A stretch of 8,173 nucleotides of DNA, taken from assembly GCA_024699595.1 (NCBI GenBank), contig JAILPG010000029.1:1-8173 (forward strand), given 5' to 3'. The stretch is from Lachnospiraceae bacterium (lineage in GTDB: Bacteria > Bacillota_A > Clostridia > Lachnospirales > Lachnospiraceae). The position numbers and the translations under genes are program-made. Below the pieces are notes generated by a model. That model was not told the origin of the DNA, ran no database searches, and saw nothing but the letters and a program-made list of their open reading frames with translations. Shown piece after piece: positions 1 through 6,472 of the stretch. Within the stretch, counting starts at the first letter, position 1, and each line of letters opens with the position of its first letter.

Positions 1-723
1 CGATACTATCCTCGTGCGCTCAACATCGATACCTGCATCCCTTGCCACTTCCATATCCTGGCCTACAGCCCTCATGTCCTGACCGAGCTTTGTCTTTCTA
101 AACCACACGATGATAAGGCACATGATCGCAATGATGATAAACGTAAGCACCGGGATCTTCACCCCGCCTATGTTCAGTGCAAGCATGTTGTCAAGCTTCT
201 GACGCATGGACAGAAGTGATACGGTATTTCTGATGCCGTAGCCTCTCGGAAGCTTGATTGAAGAATGCTTGATGGGGATGATCTTACCCATTAAATAGAG
301 CACGATGAGCTGGTATATTCCGTTTACGAAAAACGCCATGATGTAGCTTGTTATCATCTCACGTCCCTTTGCCTTGTTAAGGATCTTTCCGCAGAAGATC
401 CCAAGAAGCACGGAAATGGGCACTGAAATGATCGCCGCAAGGACCATTCCGGGAACACCGACTATCTGCCAGTCACACACAAGGATAAGCGCTATCTCTG
501 CTGCCATCGCACCCAGAGTCATTCCGAAGTTTAAGCCCATTCCCGCCATGATAGGTATGAGAAGGCTCAGTATCAGGAAAGAATTACGTCCCATTCTGGT
601 GACTATCTCGTTTATCAGCATCTTAGGCGACAGTCCCGAAAGCGGGATACATACCGCACAGATGATTATGAACATGATCGGCACGGAGGCCTGTCTTAAC
701 ATTGATCTGTTTTTCTCGTTCAT
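1..723 (-). CDS. ABC transporter permease 2, BPD_transp_2-like (3' end off window)
   Basis: Membrane-spanning subunit of the importer encoded by the genes upstream on the same strand. The frame is open from the ATG at 723 to the window edge (241 codons seen, no stop), so the C-terminus is missing. Hydrophobic segments lie at about residues 12-28, 48-82, 88-112, 124-147 and 187-209. A cytoplasmic EAA-like loop at about 212-235 (KTKLGQDMRAVGQD, then ARDAGI) is the coupling motif expected in RbsC/BMP-type permeases (PF02653). It shares GLNFG and LNKxKGxEM with permease 1, so the two are paralogues that probably form a heterodimer. The start is well supported: GGAGG lies 7 bases upstream, and the ATG overlaps the upstream TGA as ATGA, implying translational coupling. 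The family is clear; the substrate is not. Confidence 0.88.
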   Translation of the reverse strand, partial: MNEKNRSMLRQASVPIMFIIICAVCIPLSGLSPKMLINEIVTRMGRNSFLILSLLIPIMAGMGLNFGMTLGAMAAEIALILVCDWQIVGVPGMVLAAIISVPISVLLGIFCGKILNKAKGREMITSYIMAFFVNGIYQLIVLYLMGKIIPIKHSSIKLPRGYGIRNTVSLLSMRQKLDNMLALNIGGVKIPVLTFIIIAIMCLIIVWFRKTKLGQDMRAVGQDMEVARDAGIDVERTRIVS

Positions 724-1781
724 CTTGATGCCTCCGTTTTTCTTGTAAGTGCAAACAGTATCATGCCCATTGAGGCAATGATCCTGATTATCTCGGATAC
801 ATCCATATGGATCATGTTATTCATGACTGTCGGCGTCATCGTAACGATACCCTGGAAGAGGATCGTTCCTACTATAACGTTCATTATGCTTGCCTTGTTT
901 ACGGATGCGCCGCCGATGAGTATCGCGGATACGGCAGGAAGTGCCATATAGAAGGGTGCCATGTACAGCTGTATGAAGCCGAAGCCCTGTTCATATACCA
1001 GGATCCCGATCGCAGCAAGCCAGGTTGACATAATAACTGAAAGCATCCTTATCTTATCCACGTTTATTCCTGCAGCCCTTGCAAACACGGGATTTGATCC
1101 CACTGCCGTCATGGCTGTTCCGGTCTTGGTGTGCAGGAAGGCCCACATTGCAAACGCAAGAAGGGCAAAGAATAAAAGCGTTCCGGTAGGAATGGATATG
1201 TTTCCTATCTTGATCTGTGCAATGCCTGCAAGAGCCTGGTTAAAATAGCCCTCCAGGCTTATGGTGGTCCTGAGTCCCTTTCCCGAAAGACCCCATACCA
1301 TATTGGGACTGTGGTAGGGAAGCACCAGCCACATCATGCACATGAGAGATACGGAAGAAAAGCCGACGTAGGTGGCTATCATCATCTCTCCGCCCTTGAT
1401 CTTGTTAAGGAGCCATCCGTAGAGCATTCCGAGCACGATGGCAAAGGGAGTCGCTATCACTATCGCCATAAGGAATGACATTCCGCCCTTAAATCCCATC
1501 TCTATGGATATCGTGGCGCCGAGAAGCCCCGATATGATGCCAAGCGGCAGTCCGAAATTGAGGCCGCAGCCCGAATGCACCATCGGAACCATCGCAAGCA
1601 CGAGTATGCCGTTCCAGCTGAAACGGTTGATGATATTTGATATCTGGGTTGGCAGATCCGCTCCGACAAAAGGAGCCATGATCAAAAGTAACAGCAGAAA
1701 GCCCGCTATAATGAGTCTCGGGAGTCCGAACTCCTTTAGCGCTTCCTTGATCCTGTCCGAAAATTTAACGGTTTCTTCCAT
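720..1781 (-). CDS. ABC transporter permease 1, BPD_transp_2-like
   Basis: Integral membrane subunit, 353 aa, of a sugar/nucleoside-type ABC importer. Hydrophobic segments occur at about residues 22-40, 56-70, 76-95, 102-126, 133-155, 200-217, 246-264, 276-292, 297-315 and 331-346. The EAA-like coupling loop is at about 218-245 (KTGTAMTAVGSNP, then ARAAGIN), characteristic of the RbsC/YufP-like family (PF02653). GLNFG (73-77) and LNKIKGGEM (125-133) recur in the next gene, so the two permeases are paralogues. The start at 1781 has GAAGG 8 bases upstream. The gene lies 79 bases after the ATPase gene, separated by a stem-loop, and its TGA overlaps the next ATG by ATGA. It acts with the ATPase and lipoprotein upstream. 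The substrate cannot be read from the sequence. Confidence 0.9.
   Translation of the reverse strand: MEETVKFSDRIKEALKEFGLPRLIIAGFLLLLLIMAPFVGADLPTQISNIINRFSWNGILVLAMVPMVHSGCGLNFGLPLGIISGLLGATISIEMGFKGGMSFLMAIVIATPFAIVLGMLYGWLLNKIKGGEMMIATYVGFSSVSLMCMMWLVLPYHSPNMVWGLSGKGLRTTISLEGYFNQALAGIAQIKIGNISIPTGTLLFFALLAFAMWAFLHTKTGTAMTAVGSNPVFARAAGINVDKIRMLSVIMSTWLAAIGILVYEQGFGFIQLYMAPFYMALPAVSAILIGGASVNKASIMNVIVGTILFQGIVTMTPTVMNNMIHMDVSEIIRIIASMGMILFALTRKTEASR
731..735 (-). promoter_or_regulatory. Ribosome binding site of permease 2
   Basis: On the minus strand GGAGG stands 7 bases before the ATG at 723, inside the last codons of permease 1. It fixes the permease 2 start and, with the ATGA overlap, points to coupled translation. 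Confidence 0.8.
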
Positions 1782-1812
1782 GTTTTTTACCTTCTATATA
1801 TTGTATTTAAGG

Positions 1813-1825
1813 ATTATGCAGGTTT
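1813..1825. repeat. Direct repeat copy 1 (duplicate of ATPase gene tail)
   Basis: The 13 bases ATTATGCAGGTTT occur here and again at 1860-1872, 47 bases apart and flanking the stem-loop. Copy 2 encodes the Lys-Pro-Ala-stop end of the ATPase; copy 1 repeats those codons in the intergenic gap, as the end of a five-codon mini-frame (M-K-K-P-A). Confidence 0.6.
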
Positions 1826-1831
1826 TTTCAT

Positions 1832-1852
1832 AGCTCATCTGTCTGATGAGCT
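1832..1852 (-). other. Intercistronic stem-loop between ATPase and permease 1 genes
   Basis: A perfect 8-bp inverted repeat (AGCTCATC / GATGAGCT) with a 5-base loop lies in the 79-base gap between the ATPase stop and the permease 1 start. In the mRNA sense it is followed by an A-run rather than a U-run, so it does not look like an intrinsic terminator for the operon. An mRNA-stabilising or processing hairpin is more plausible (inference). Confidence 0.55.
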
Positions 1853-1859
1853 GCGCGAA

Positions 1860-1872
1860 ATTATGCAGGTTT
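1860..1872. repeat. Direct repeat copy 2 (C-terminal codons of ATPase)
   Basis: Exact 13-base match to 1813-1825. Here it forms the genuine last codons and stop of the ATPase gene on the minus strand. Confidence 0.6.
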
Positions 1873-3462
1873 ACTCTGCGCAAACATCAGCTCTCCGAAC
1901 TCTTCCGTAGAGCTTCCAGCCGGGAGTATCCCCGATATTTTTCCTCCGGATACGATAGCTATCCTGTCGCAGGTCTGCCTGAGCTCTTCAAGCTCCGAGG
2001 AGATCATCACGACCGTGACTCCGTTTTCCCTGTTAAACCTCTTAAGTGCCTCGAGTACGAGCGCCTTGGCACCCACATCAATGCCTCGCGTCGGCTCGGA
2101 TACGAATAACAGACGGGGTTCAAGTGCAAACGCCTTGGCAAGGCATATCTTCTGCTGGTTTCCTCCGGAGAGTTCTCTTGCCTTCTGCTTGGAGCTTGTG
2201 CACTTTATCTGCAGTTCATCGATATATTTCTCGGTGACCTTTCGAATCGCGGGCTCATCTCTCCATTTGATCAGTCCGCCAAGGAGATTCTTAAGATATT
2301 TGTTCTGTATCTGCATAGCGGGAAATGCAACATTCCATTCAAGCGATTCATCAAGTAAAAGTCCCACTCCGCGCCTGTCCTCGGATACAAAGGCAAATGA
2401 TGAATCAAGACATACGCGCGGGTTGTTAAGCGGAATGGTGTTACCCTCGAACACTACTCTTCCGCCTGCTTCATACAGACCCATGATCCCATTGGGGATA
2501 CCAAGCTTGCCCTGGCCAGCAAGACCGCCGATCCCCAGGATCTCGCCTTCTTTTACCGAAAGGTTCACATTCCTTACTGTCTCTCCGGGCATGTCGACCC
2601 AGAGCTTTTCTATTGAAAGGATCGTTTCCGCATCGTCAAAGTTTCTTTCGGACAGGGAGGTCTTAGCGCTTCCCTCGACTGACCTTCCGACCATGCACTT
2701 TGTGATCCTGGGTATGCTCGTTTCCGATGCCGGCACGCACTCTACCATAACGCCGTCTCGCATTACGGCAACCGTATCGCATACCGATAATATTTCCTGT
2801 AATCTATGTGTAATGAAGATGACTGAAATGCCCTGTGCGGACATGCTCTTTATGGATTCAAGAAGAGCCTGGGCTTCACGCTCGGTAAGAACCGCGGTAG
2901 GCTCATCTAAGATAAGCAGCTTTAACTGATCCTTTGAAAGCTCTCTTGCGATCTCGGTAAACTGCTTGTGGCCTACAGGCATCGTGTTTATCATCATGTG
3001 CCTGTCGATCTTAACTCCCATTCTGTCGATCGCTTCGGATGCCTTTTTATCGATCCCGTCACGATCAAGCGTATTCAGTCTGTCTCCGAATAATTCCGAA
3101 ATGAAGTTCTGTTTCTTTGGTTCCCTGTTTAAGAGTATATTTTCTGATGCATCAAAGCCGGGAATAAGCGAAAACTCCTGATGCACCATACCGATCCCTG
3201 CCTCAATGGCTTCAAAGGGGGTGCTGAAGCTTACCTTTTTTCCGTCAAGGATGATCTCCCCTTCATAGCCTCCGGTCGCAGCTATGTCAGCCGCACCGAA
3301 CAGGATCTTCATAAGTGTCGATTTTCCCGCACCGTTTTCCCCGCAGAGACCCATGACCTCTCCCGGAGCCAGGTCAAGATTTATGTCAGTTAAGACCTGA
3401 TTGCCGAAGAAATCCTTCTTTATGCCCTTCATAGATAGTAACGGTGCACTGTTTGTATCCAT
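1861..3462 (-). CDS. Sugar/nucleoside-type ABC importer ATPase with two NBDs
   Basis: Cytoplasmic ATPase, 533 aa, with tandem nucleotide-binding domains as in RbsA/MglA/YufO (usually about 500 aa). NBD1 (about 9-260) has Walker A GENGAGKST (41-49), Q-loop Gln95, Walker B LLILDEPT (182-189) and switch His219, but a degenerate signature (MPVGHKQ, 161-167). NBD2 (about 280-530) has an intact signature LSGGNQQK (431-438) but a degenerate Walker A (GLAGQGKLG, 313-321), Ser455 in place of the Walker B Asp (VSEPTRGID) and Ser488 at the switch position. One composite ATP site is therefore canonical and the other defective, a pattern common in this family. The start at 3462 has only a weak AAGG about 14 bases upstream; the next in-frame ATG, 10 codons in, has no SD. 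It powers the two permeases encoded downstream. Confidence 0.92.
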   Translation of the reverse strand: MDTNSAPLLSMKGIKKDFFGNQVLTDINLDLAPGEVMGLCGENGAGKSTLMKILFGAADIAATGGYEGEIILDGKKVSFSTPFEAIEAGIGMVHQEFSLIPGFDASENILLNREPKKQNFISELFGDRLNTLDRDGIDKKASEAIDRMGVKIDRHMMINTMPVGHKQFTEIARELSKDQLKLLILDEPTAVLTEREAQALLESIKSMSAQGISVIFITHRLQEILSVCDTVAVMRDGVMVECVPASETSIPRITKCMVGRSVEGSAKTSLSERNFDDAETILSIEKLWVDMPGETVRNVNLSVKEGEILGIGGLAGQGKLGIPNGIMGLYEAGGRVVFEGNTIPLNNPRVCLDSSFAFVSEDRRGVGLLLDESLEWNVAFPAMQIQNKYLKNLLGGLIKWRDEPAIRKVTEKYIDELQIKCTSSKQKARELSGGNQQKICLAKAFALEPRLLFVSEPTRGIDVGAKALVLEALKRFNRENGVTVVMISSELEELRQTCDRIAIVSGGKISGILPAGSSTEEFGELMFAQSKPA

Positions 3463-3510
3463 TTAATATATAAATACCTTTCTCAGTTTTAGTGAACGAA
3501 ATGACCTTTC

Positions 3511-3520
3511 CCGTATACGG
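3511..3520. other. 10-bp perfect palindrome in the lipoprotein-ATPase gap
   Basis: CCGTATACGG is a perfect palindrome about 50 bases upstream of the ATPase start. It could be a protein-binding site, but a 10-bp palindrome is short, only one copy was noticed, and no convincing promoter lies beside it. Confidence 0.2.
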
Positions 3521-3559
3521 TATCAGGATGAATTGACGTTCATTGGTAAACAGCAACAA

Positions 3560-3586
3560 GGAGGAGGAGTTATAAAAACCTCCTCC
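3560..3586 (-). terminator. Candidate partial terminator/processing hairpin after lipoprotein gene
   Basis: On the minus strand GGAGGAGG and CCTCCTCC form a perfect 8-bp GC-rich stem with an 11-base AT-rich loop. It is followed by a moderately T-rich stretch (TTGTTGCTGTTT). It starts 39 bases past the lipoprotein stop, inside the 163-base gap before the ATPase gene. The U-tract is interrupted, so complete termination is doubtful. A leaky terminator or 3'-protecting hairpin that lets the binding protein be made in excess over the transporter fits the gene order. The rest of this gap holds only the short palindrome. Confidence 0.5.
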
Positions 3587-3625
3587 CTGTCCTGCTTTCA
3601 AAAACGAATCTTCCGATGCGTTTAT

Positions 3626-4921
3626 TTATTTGATAGTGAAGTACTTCTCAGGAACCTCAACCTTTGTTGATCCCATGTAGTGTCCGGGATCACCCATGAT
3701 ATATGTATCCTGATAGATAAGGAATGTGTTCTCAGCCTTTACGCCTGTGTCTGCATTTGCATAATTGCTTCCGTTCCACTCTGCGCCGGGTGAGAATACT
3801 CCGTATGCCTTTGAGATGTCATCGATATCGGTAAGCTCGCTCTCGCCAAGGATGACGTTTCTTGCATGCTCAGCAAGACCTGCTGATACGGTGTAGCCAT
3901 ATGAGAATGCCCATGTTCCGAATCTTCCTGCTCCGCCTTTTTCACAAACGGCCTTTTCAACCTTTGCAAGGATCTTTTCGAAGTCACCAGCCTCCTCTGT
4001 GAGATCGATTCCAAGAGCTCCGGGATATCCCATAAGAGGTGAAGGAAGGTCTGCTTCAATGAAGTATCCGCCGCACTCAAGAAGCATCTTAAGAAGCGGC
4101 TCTGTGTGAGCATCATTTGTACAGAAGTAAGCTGAGTTTGTGCCGTACTTTTCAACCCACTCAGGAACATGCTCAAGGATGTATGCCTGTGCACCCGGAA
4201 CACCAACGTCTGTTGTGGGATCGGGAGCTGTCTCCATTTCGAACTTCATTCCGAACTCGTTGCAGGCTTCCTTCATGATGGCAACTCTTCTTGACATTGT
4301 CTCATATGAAAGATGACGAGGGAAAGAAATGTGTACGAAAGTATCGCATCCAAGCTCATGAGCTGTACGGATCATCAGATATCCTCTTGCAACGAAGTCG
4401 TTGTTTACAACAAGATCTGCTGCAGAACCGATCTCGGGAAGATCCTCGTGAGCCTCACCTGCTATACAGATGATGTCAGGTCTTCTCTCCTTGATCTGAC
4501 GGAAAGCTTCCGTTGTTCCGGGGATAGCCTGGTTAACGATGATAGCCTTCATAAGGGGATCGTCTGACAGGTTCACGATAGTCTGGATGGTGGTCTCAAG
4601 CTCTTCTGTGAAGTTGTCTGGATAGATAGCAAGAGTTACCTTGTCTTCTCCGTACATTGCCTGGAAAGCCTCAGCTCCACGTCTGTCATCCTCTGACTGT
4701 GATACGGAACCGGTTACGATACCGATGTGGAAATCACCTTCTGCGTCTGCGGTGTCTGTGCTGTCTTCTGTGGAAGCACCATCAGACTTGTCTTCGGTCT
4801 CTTCCGTTGCTGTAGTATTATCAACAGATTCGATCGTTGCTCCTGTGCCGGCTCCGGCGCAGGCCATAAGTGATACTGCCATTGCAGATGCCAGTATCAG
4901 GCTGACTAATTTCTTTTTCAT
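3626..4921 (-). CDS. Substrate-binding lipoprotein, DUF3798-type, of the ABC importer
   Basis: Predicted extracytoplasmic lipoprotein, 431 aa, first gene of the ABC operon. Residues 1-21 form a lipoprotein signal peptide: KKK, a hydrophobic core, then lipobox L-M-A-C with Cys21 as the lipidated residue. Residues 22-63 are a Thr/Ser/Asp/Glu-rich linker, usual for Gram-positive membrane-tethered binding proteins. The globular part (about 64-431) begins FHIGIVTGSVSQSEDD. I recognise it as DUF3798-like, a periplasmic-binding-protein-fold group rather than a standard RbsB or BMP protein. An excellent SD (AAGGAGGA) precedes the ATG by 4 bases. Its position ahead of an ATPase and two permeases argues for ligand capture. 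The ligand is unknown: sugars, nucleosides or another small molecule are all possible. The lipoprotein call is firm; the family name is from memory of similar sequences. Confidence 0.85.
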   Translation of the reverse strand: MKKKLVSLILASAMAVSLMACAGAGTGATIESVDNTTATEETEDKSDGASTEDSTDTADAEGDFHIGIVTGSVSQSEDDRRGAEAFQAMYGEDKVTLAIYPDNFTEELETTIQTIVNLSDDPLMKAIIVNQAIPGTTEAFRQIKERRPDIICIAGEAHEDLPEIGSAADLVVNNDFVARGYLMIRTAHELGCDTFVHISFPRHLSYETMSRRVAIMKEACNEFGMKFEMETAPDPTTDVGVPGAQAYILEHVPEWVEKYGTNSAYFCTNDAHTEPLLKMLLECGGYFIEADLPSPLMGYPGALGIDLTEEAGDFEKILAKVEKAVCEKGGAGRFGTWAFSYGYTVSAGLAEHARNVILGESELTDIDDISKAYGVFSPGAEWNGSNYANADTGVKAENTFLIYQDTYIMGDPGHYMGSTKVEVPEKYFTIK

Positions 4922-4925
4922 ACTG

Positions 4926-4934
4926 TCCTCCTTA
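4926..4934 (-). promoter_or_regulatory. Strong ribosome binding site of the lipoprotein gene
   Basis: TAAGGAGGA on the minus strand, with GGAGG five bases before the ATG at 4921. It is the strongest SD in the window and supports high translation of the binding protein. Confidence 0.85.
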
Positions 4935-4955
4935 AAAAAATAAAAATACGGAATA

Positions 4956-4983
4956 ATTATACACTATCTGCGCCAGATTACAA
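4956..4983 (-). promoter_or_regulatory. Promoter of the ABC importer operon
   Basis: On the minus strand TTGTAA (4983-4978, 4 of 6 to TTGACA), a 16-base spacer and a perfect TATAAT (4961-4956) form a housekeeping sigma-type promoter. Transcription would begin near 4949-4950, leaving a leader of about 28 bases with the strong SD. Confidence 0.7.
4966..4978. promoter_or_regulatory. Candidate operator in the spacer of the ABC promoter
   Basis: ATCTG-CGC-CAGAT is a perfect 5-bp-arm inverted repeat with a 3-base centre. It lies between the -35 and -10 of the operon promoter, overlapping the -35 by one base. A dimeric regulator bound here would block the polymerase. Position is the main argument; no second copy was found. 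Confidence 0.35.
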
Positions 4984-5003
4984 TCACGAAATGGACTCCC
5001 TTG

Positions 5004-5017
5004 ACCATTTTTATGGT
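5004..5017. promoter_or_regulatory. Inverted repeat overlapping the TIR-Sel1 -10 element
   Basis: ACCAT-TTTT-ATGGT is a perfect 5-bp-arm inverted repeat whose right arm overlaps the extended -10. It may be a repressor site or chance in AT-rich sequence. Confidence 0.25.
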
Positions 5018-5022
5018 ATACT
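5014..5022 (+). promoter_or_regulatory. Extended -10 promoter of the TIR-Sel1 gene
   Basis: TGGTATACT matches the extended -10 pattern TGnTATAAT with one mismatch in the hexamer. No -35 lies at 16-18 bases, which an extended -10 can tolerate; TTGACC at 5001 is only 10 bases away, too close to serve. Seven bases separate the hexamer from the ATG at 5030, so the predicted transcript starts at or one base before that ATG. Confidence 0.5.
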
Positions 5023-5029
5023 TAGACCC

Positions 5030-6469
5030 ATGATGGACAATTACAGTTTTGATGCATTCATAAGTTACAGCCACAAAGACATGGACTGGGCAAAATGGCT
5101 CCAGAGACGTCTTGAGACATTCCATGTCCCAAAGGATACGGAGGCAGAAAGCAAAACAGACAGGCTCAGGGTATTCCGCGACCAGACCGATCTTACCGGG
5201 GTCGAGCTTAACGAAGCCCTTGAAAAAAGCCTCGGATCGTCAAGGTATCTGATCGTCATCTGCTCTAAAAGCAGCGCATCCTCTGTCTGGGTCAACGCCG
5301 AAGTCATGGCTTTCCGTAAGGAAGGACGTGAGAAATACATCATCCCGTTCATCGTCGAAGGTGAACCGGAATCGGATGATCCAAAGCTTGAATGTTTCCC
5401 GGAGGGGCTTAGGAATCTTCCGGACGACCAGCATATGCTCGGAGCAAACGTACAGGAGATCGGAAGGAACAAGGCTTTCCTTAAGGTCATCTCCATAATG
5501 CTCAATGTAAGATTCAACCGTCTTGTTGACAGACAGAAGCAGCGGAAAAGACGGCTGTTCTTAACAGTCGGAAGTATCGCATCCGTGGTGCTTGCAGCCG
5601 TGCTGTTTCTTGTGATCCGAAATGCAATGATCTCTAAGGAAAACCACGAGCTTGCCTACGATACCTACCTTTCGGCCATGTCCGATGCATACCAGGGCAG
5701 AAGTGATGAAGACTTTAACAGTGCGCTTAAAAATGTGGATATCTCGGCAGTCGAGACATCGGCAAACGAAGGAAACGTTGAAGCCATGACCATGCTCGCC
5801 TCCTGCTATACCTATGGTTACGGCACACAGATTGATAATGTGAAAGCATTTGAGTGGTTTGAAAAGGCCGCGGAGCTTAATGACAGTCAGGCTCTGATCG
5901 CACTTGGAAGCTGTTATGCAGACGGGACGGGAACAGACATAAATCCCGAAAAGGCATTCGAATGCTTTTTGAAATCGGCAGAAAACGATTATACGGACGG
6001 CTATTACATGGTAGGACTGGCCTATCATGACGGCTTCGGAGTATTGCAGGATGATAAAAAGGCATTTGAAAATCTGAAGATAGCCGCCGACAGAGGCCAT
6101 GAGGAAGCACTGATGCAGCTTGCCATGTATTACCGTGACGGCACAGGGTGTGAGCAAAGCCCCGAAAAGGCATATGAAGTAAATCTGCAGCTTGCCGATA
6201 TGGGAAATACGACGGGGATGTATAATGTTGCCCTGATGAAGCAATACGGCTGGGGCACGGAAGAAAACCTTAAAGAGGCCTATGACTGGTACCGAAAAGG
6301 TGCCTTCCTTGGCGATTCCGCCTGCATGTATCAGGTCGGCATCTGTACTCAGGAAAACATCGGGACTGAGGACGCAGCCATGGAATGGTTTGAAGACGCA
6401 AAAAAAGCAGCGGAAAGTGAAGGAAATGAAGCGCTGCTTGAGCTCATACAGGAAGCCATGGATAAGTAA
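5030..6469 (+). CDS. Membrane-anchored TIR domain protein with Sel1-like repeats
   Basis: 479 aa from the ATG at 5030. Residues about 5-155 are a TIR domain: FDAFISYSHKD at the first strand, RVFRD (47-51) and Gly57 around the BB-loop region, YLIVICS (73-79), then W-V-N-A-E with Trp87 and Glu91, the position of the catalytic Glu in NAD-cleaving TIRs. A basic stretch RQKQRKRR (168-175) precedes one transmembrane helix (176-196), predicting TIR inside. Residues about 252-465 hold six Sel1-like repeats, four spaced exactly 36 residues, with the usual YxxGxG and KAxxW/xxA features; the last is degenerate. By topology they lie outside the membrane. An in-frame ATG at 4991 would add 13 residues, but no SD precedes either start and the promoter lies inside that extension, so 5030 (or 5033) is preferred. 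It is divergent from the ABC operon. A signalling or defence role is inferred. Confidence 0.88.
   Translation: MMDNYSFDAFISYSHKDMDWAKWLQRRLETFHVPKDTEAESKTDRLRVFRDQTDLTGVELNEALEKSLGSSRYLIVICSKSSASSVWVNAEVMAFRKEGREKYIIPFIVEGEPESDDPKLECFPEGLRNLPDDQHMLGANVQEIGRNKAFLKVISIMLNVRFNRLVDRQKQRKRRLFLTVGSIASVVLAAVLFLVIRNAMISKENHELAYDTYLSAMSDAYQGRSDEDFNSALKNVDISAVETSANEGNVEAMTMLASCYTYGYGTQIDNVKAFEWFEKAAELNDSQALIALGSCYADGTGTDINPEKAFECFLKSAENDYTDGYYMVGLAYHDGFGVLQDDKKAFENLKIAADRGHEEALMQLAMYYRDGTGCEQSPEKAYEVNLQLADMGNTTGMYNVALMKQYGWGTEENLKEAYDWYRKGAFLGDSACMYQVGICTQENIGTEDAAMEWFEDAKKAAESEGNEALLELIQEAMDK
5783..6424 (+). repeat. Array of six Sel1-like repeats (protein level)
   Basis: Units begin at protein residues 252, 288, 324, 360, 396 and 431 (numbering from the 5030 start). 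The spacing is 36 residues, or 108 bases, except for the fifth unit, which is 35. Each has an Ala/Gly-starting helix, a Y-x-x-G-x-G turn and a K-A-[FY]-E helix. The DNA copies are diverged, so this is an old repeat family and not a recent tandem expansion. Confidence 0.8.
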
Positions 6470-6472
6470 ACT

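Noticed and set aside
1832..1852. Stem-loop as an intrinsic terminator of the ABC operon
   Set aside because: No U-tract follows it on the minus strand; an A-run does. The T-run lies on the wrong side for a plus-strand terminator too.
2015..2929. Long plus-strand open frame (304 codons) opposite the ATPase gene
   Set aside because: It is antisense to clear ABC motifs, its translation is low-complexity and Ser/Pro-rich with no domain, and it has no SD.
3386..3601. Minus-strand 71-codon frame across the lipoprotein-ATPase gap
   Set aside because: It starts before the hairpin, reads through it and overlaps the ATPase start in another frame; no recognisable protein and no properly spaced SD was established.
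5001..5006. TTGACC as -35 of the TIR promoter
   Set aside because: Only 10 bases from the -10 hexamer, far short of the 16-18 needed.
4991..5029. Upstream ATG adding 13 residues to the TIR protein
   Set aside because: No SD, and the best promoter lies within it; the TIR fold begins just after the 5030/5033 ATGs. Kept as an alternative only.
5561..6244. Minus-strand open frame (227 codons) opposite the TIR-Sel1 gene
   Set aside because: It is the reverse complement of the Sel1 repeats; the translation is rich in Cys/His/Ile with no recognisable fold.
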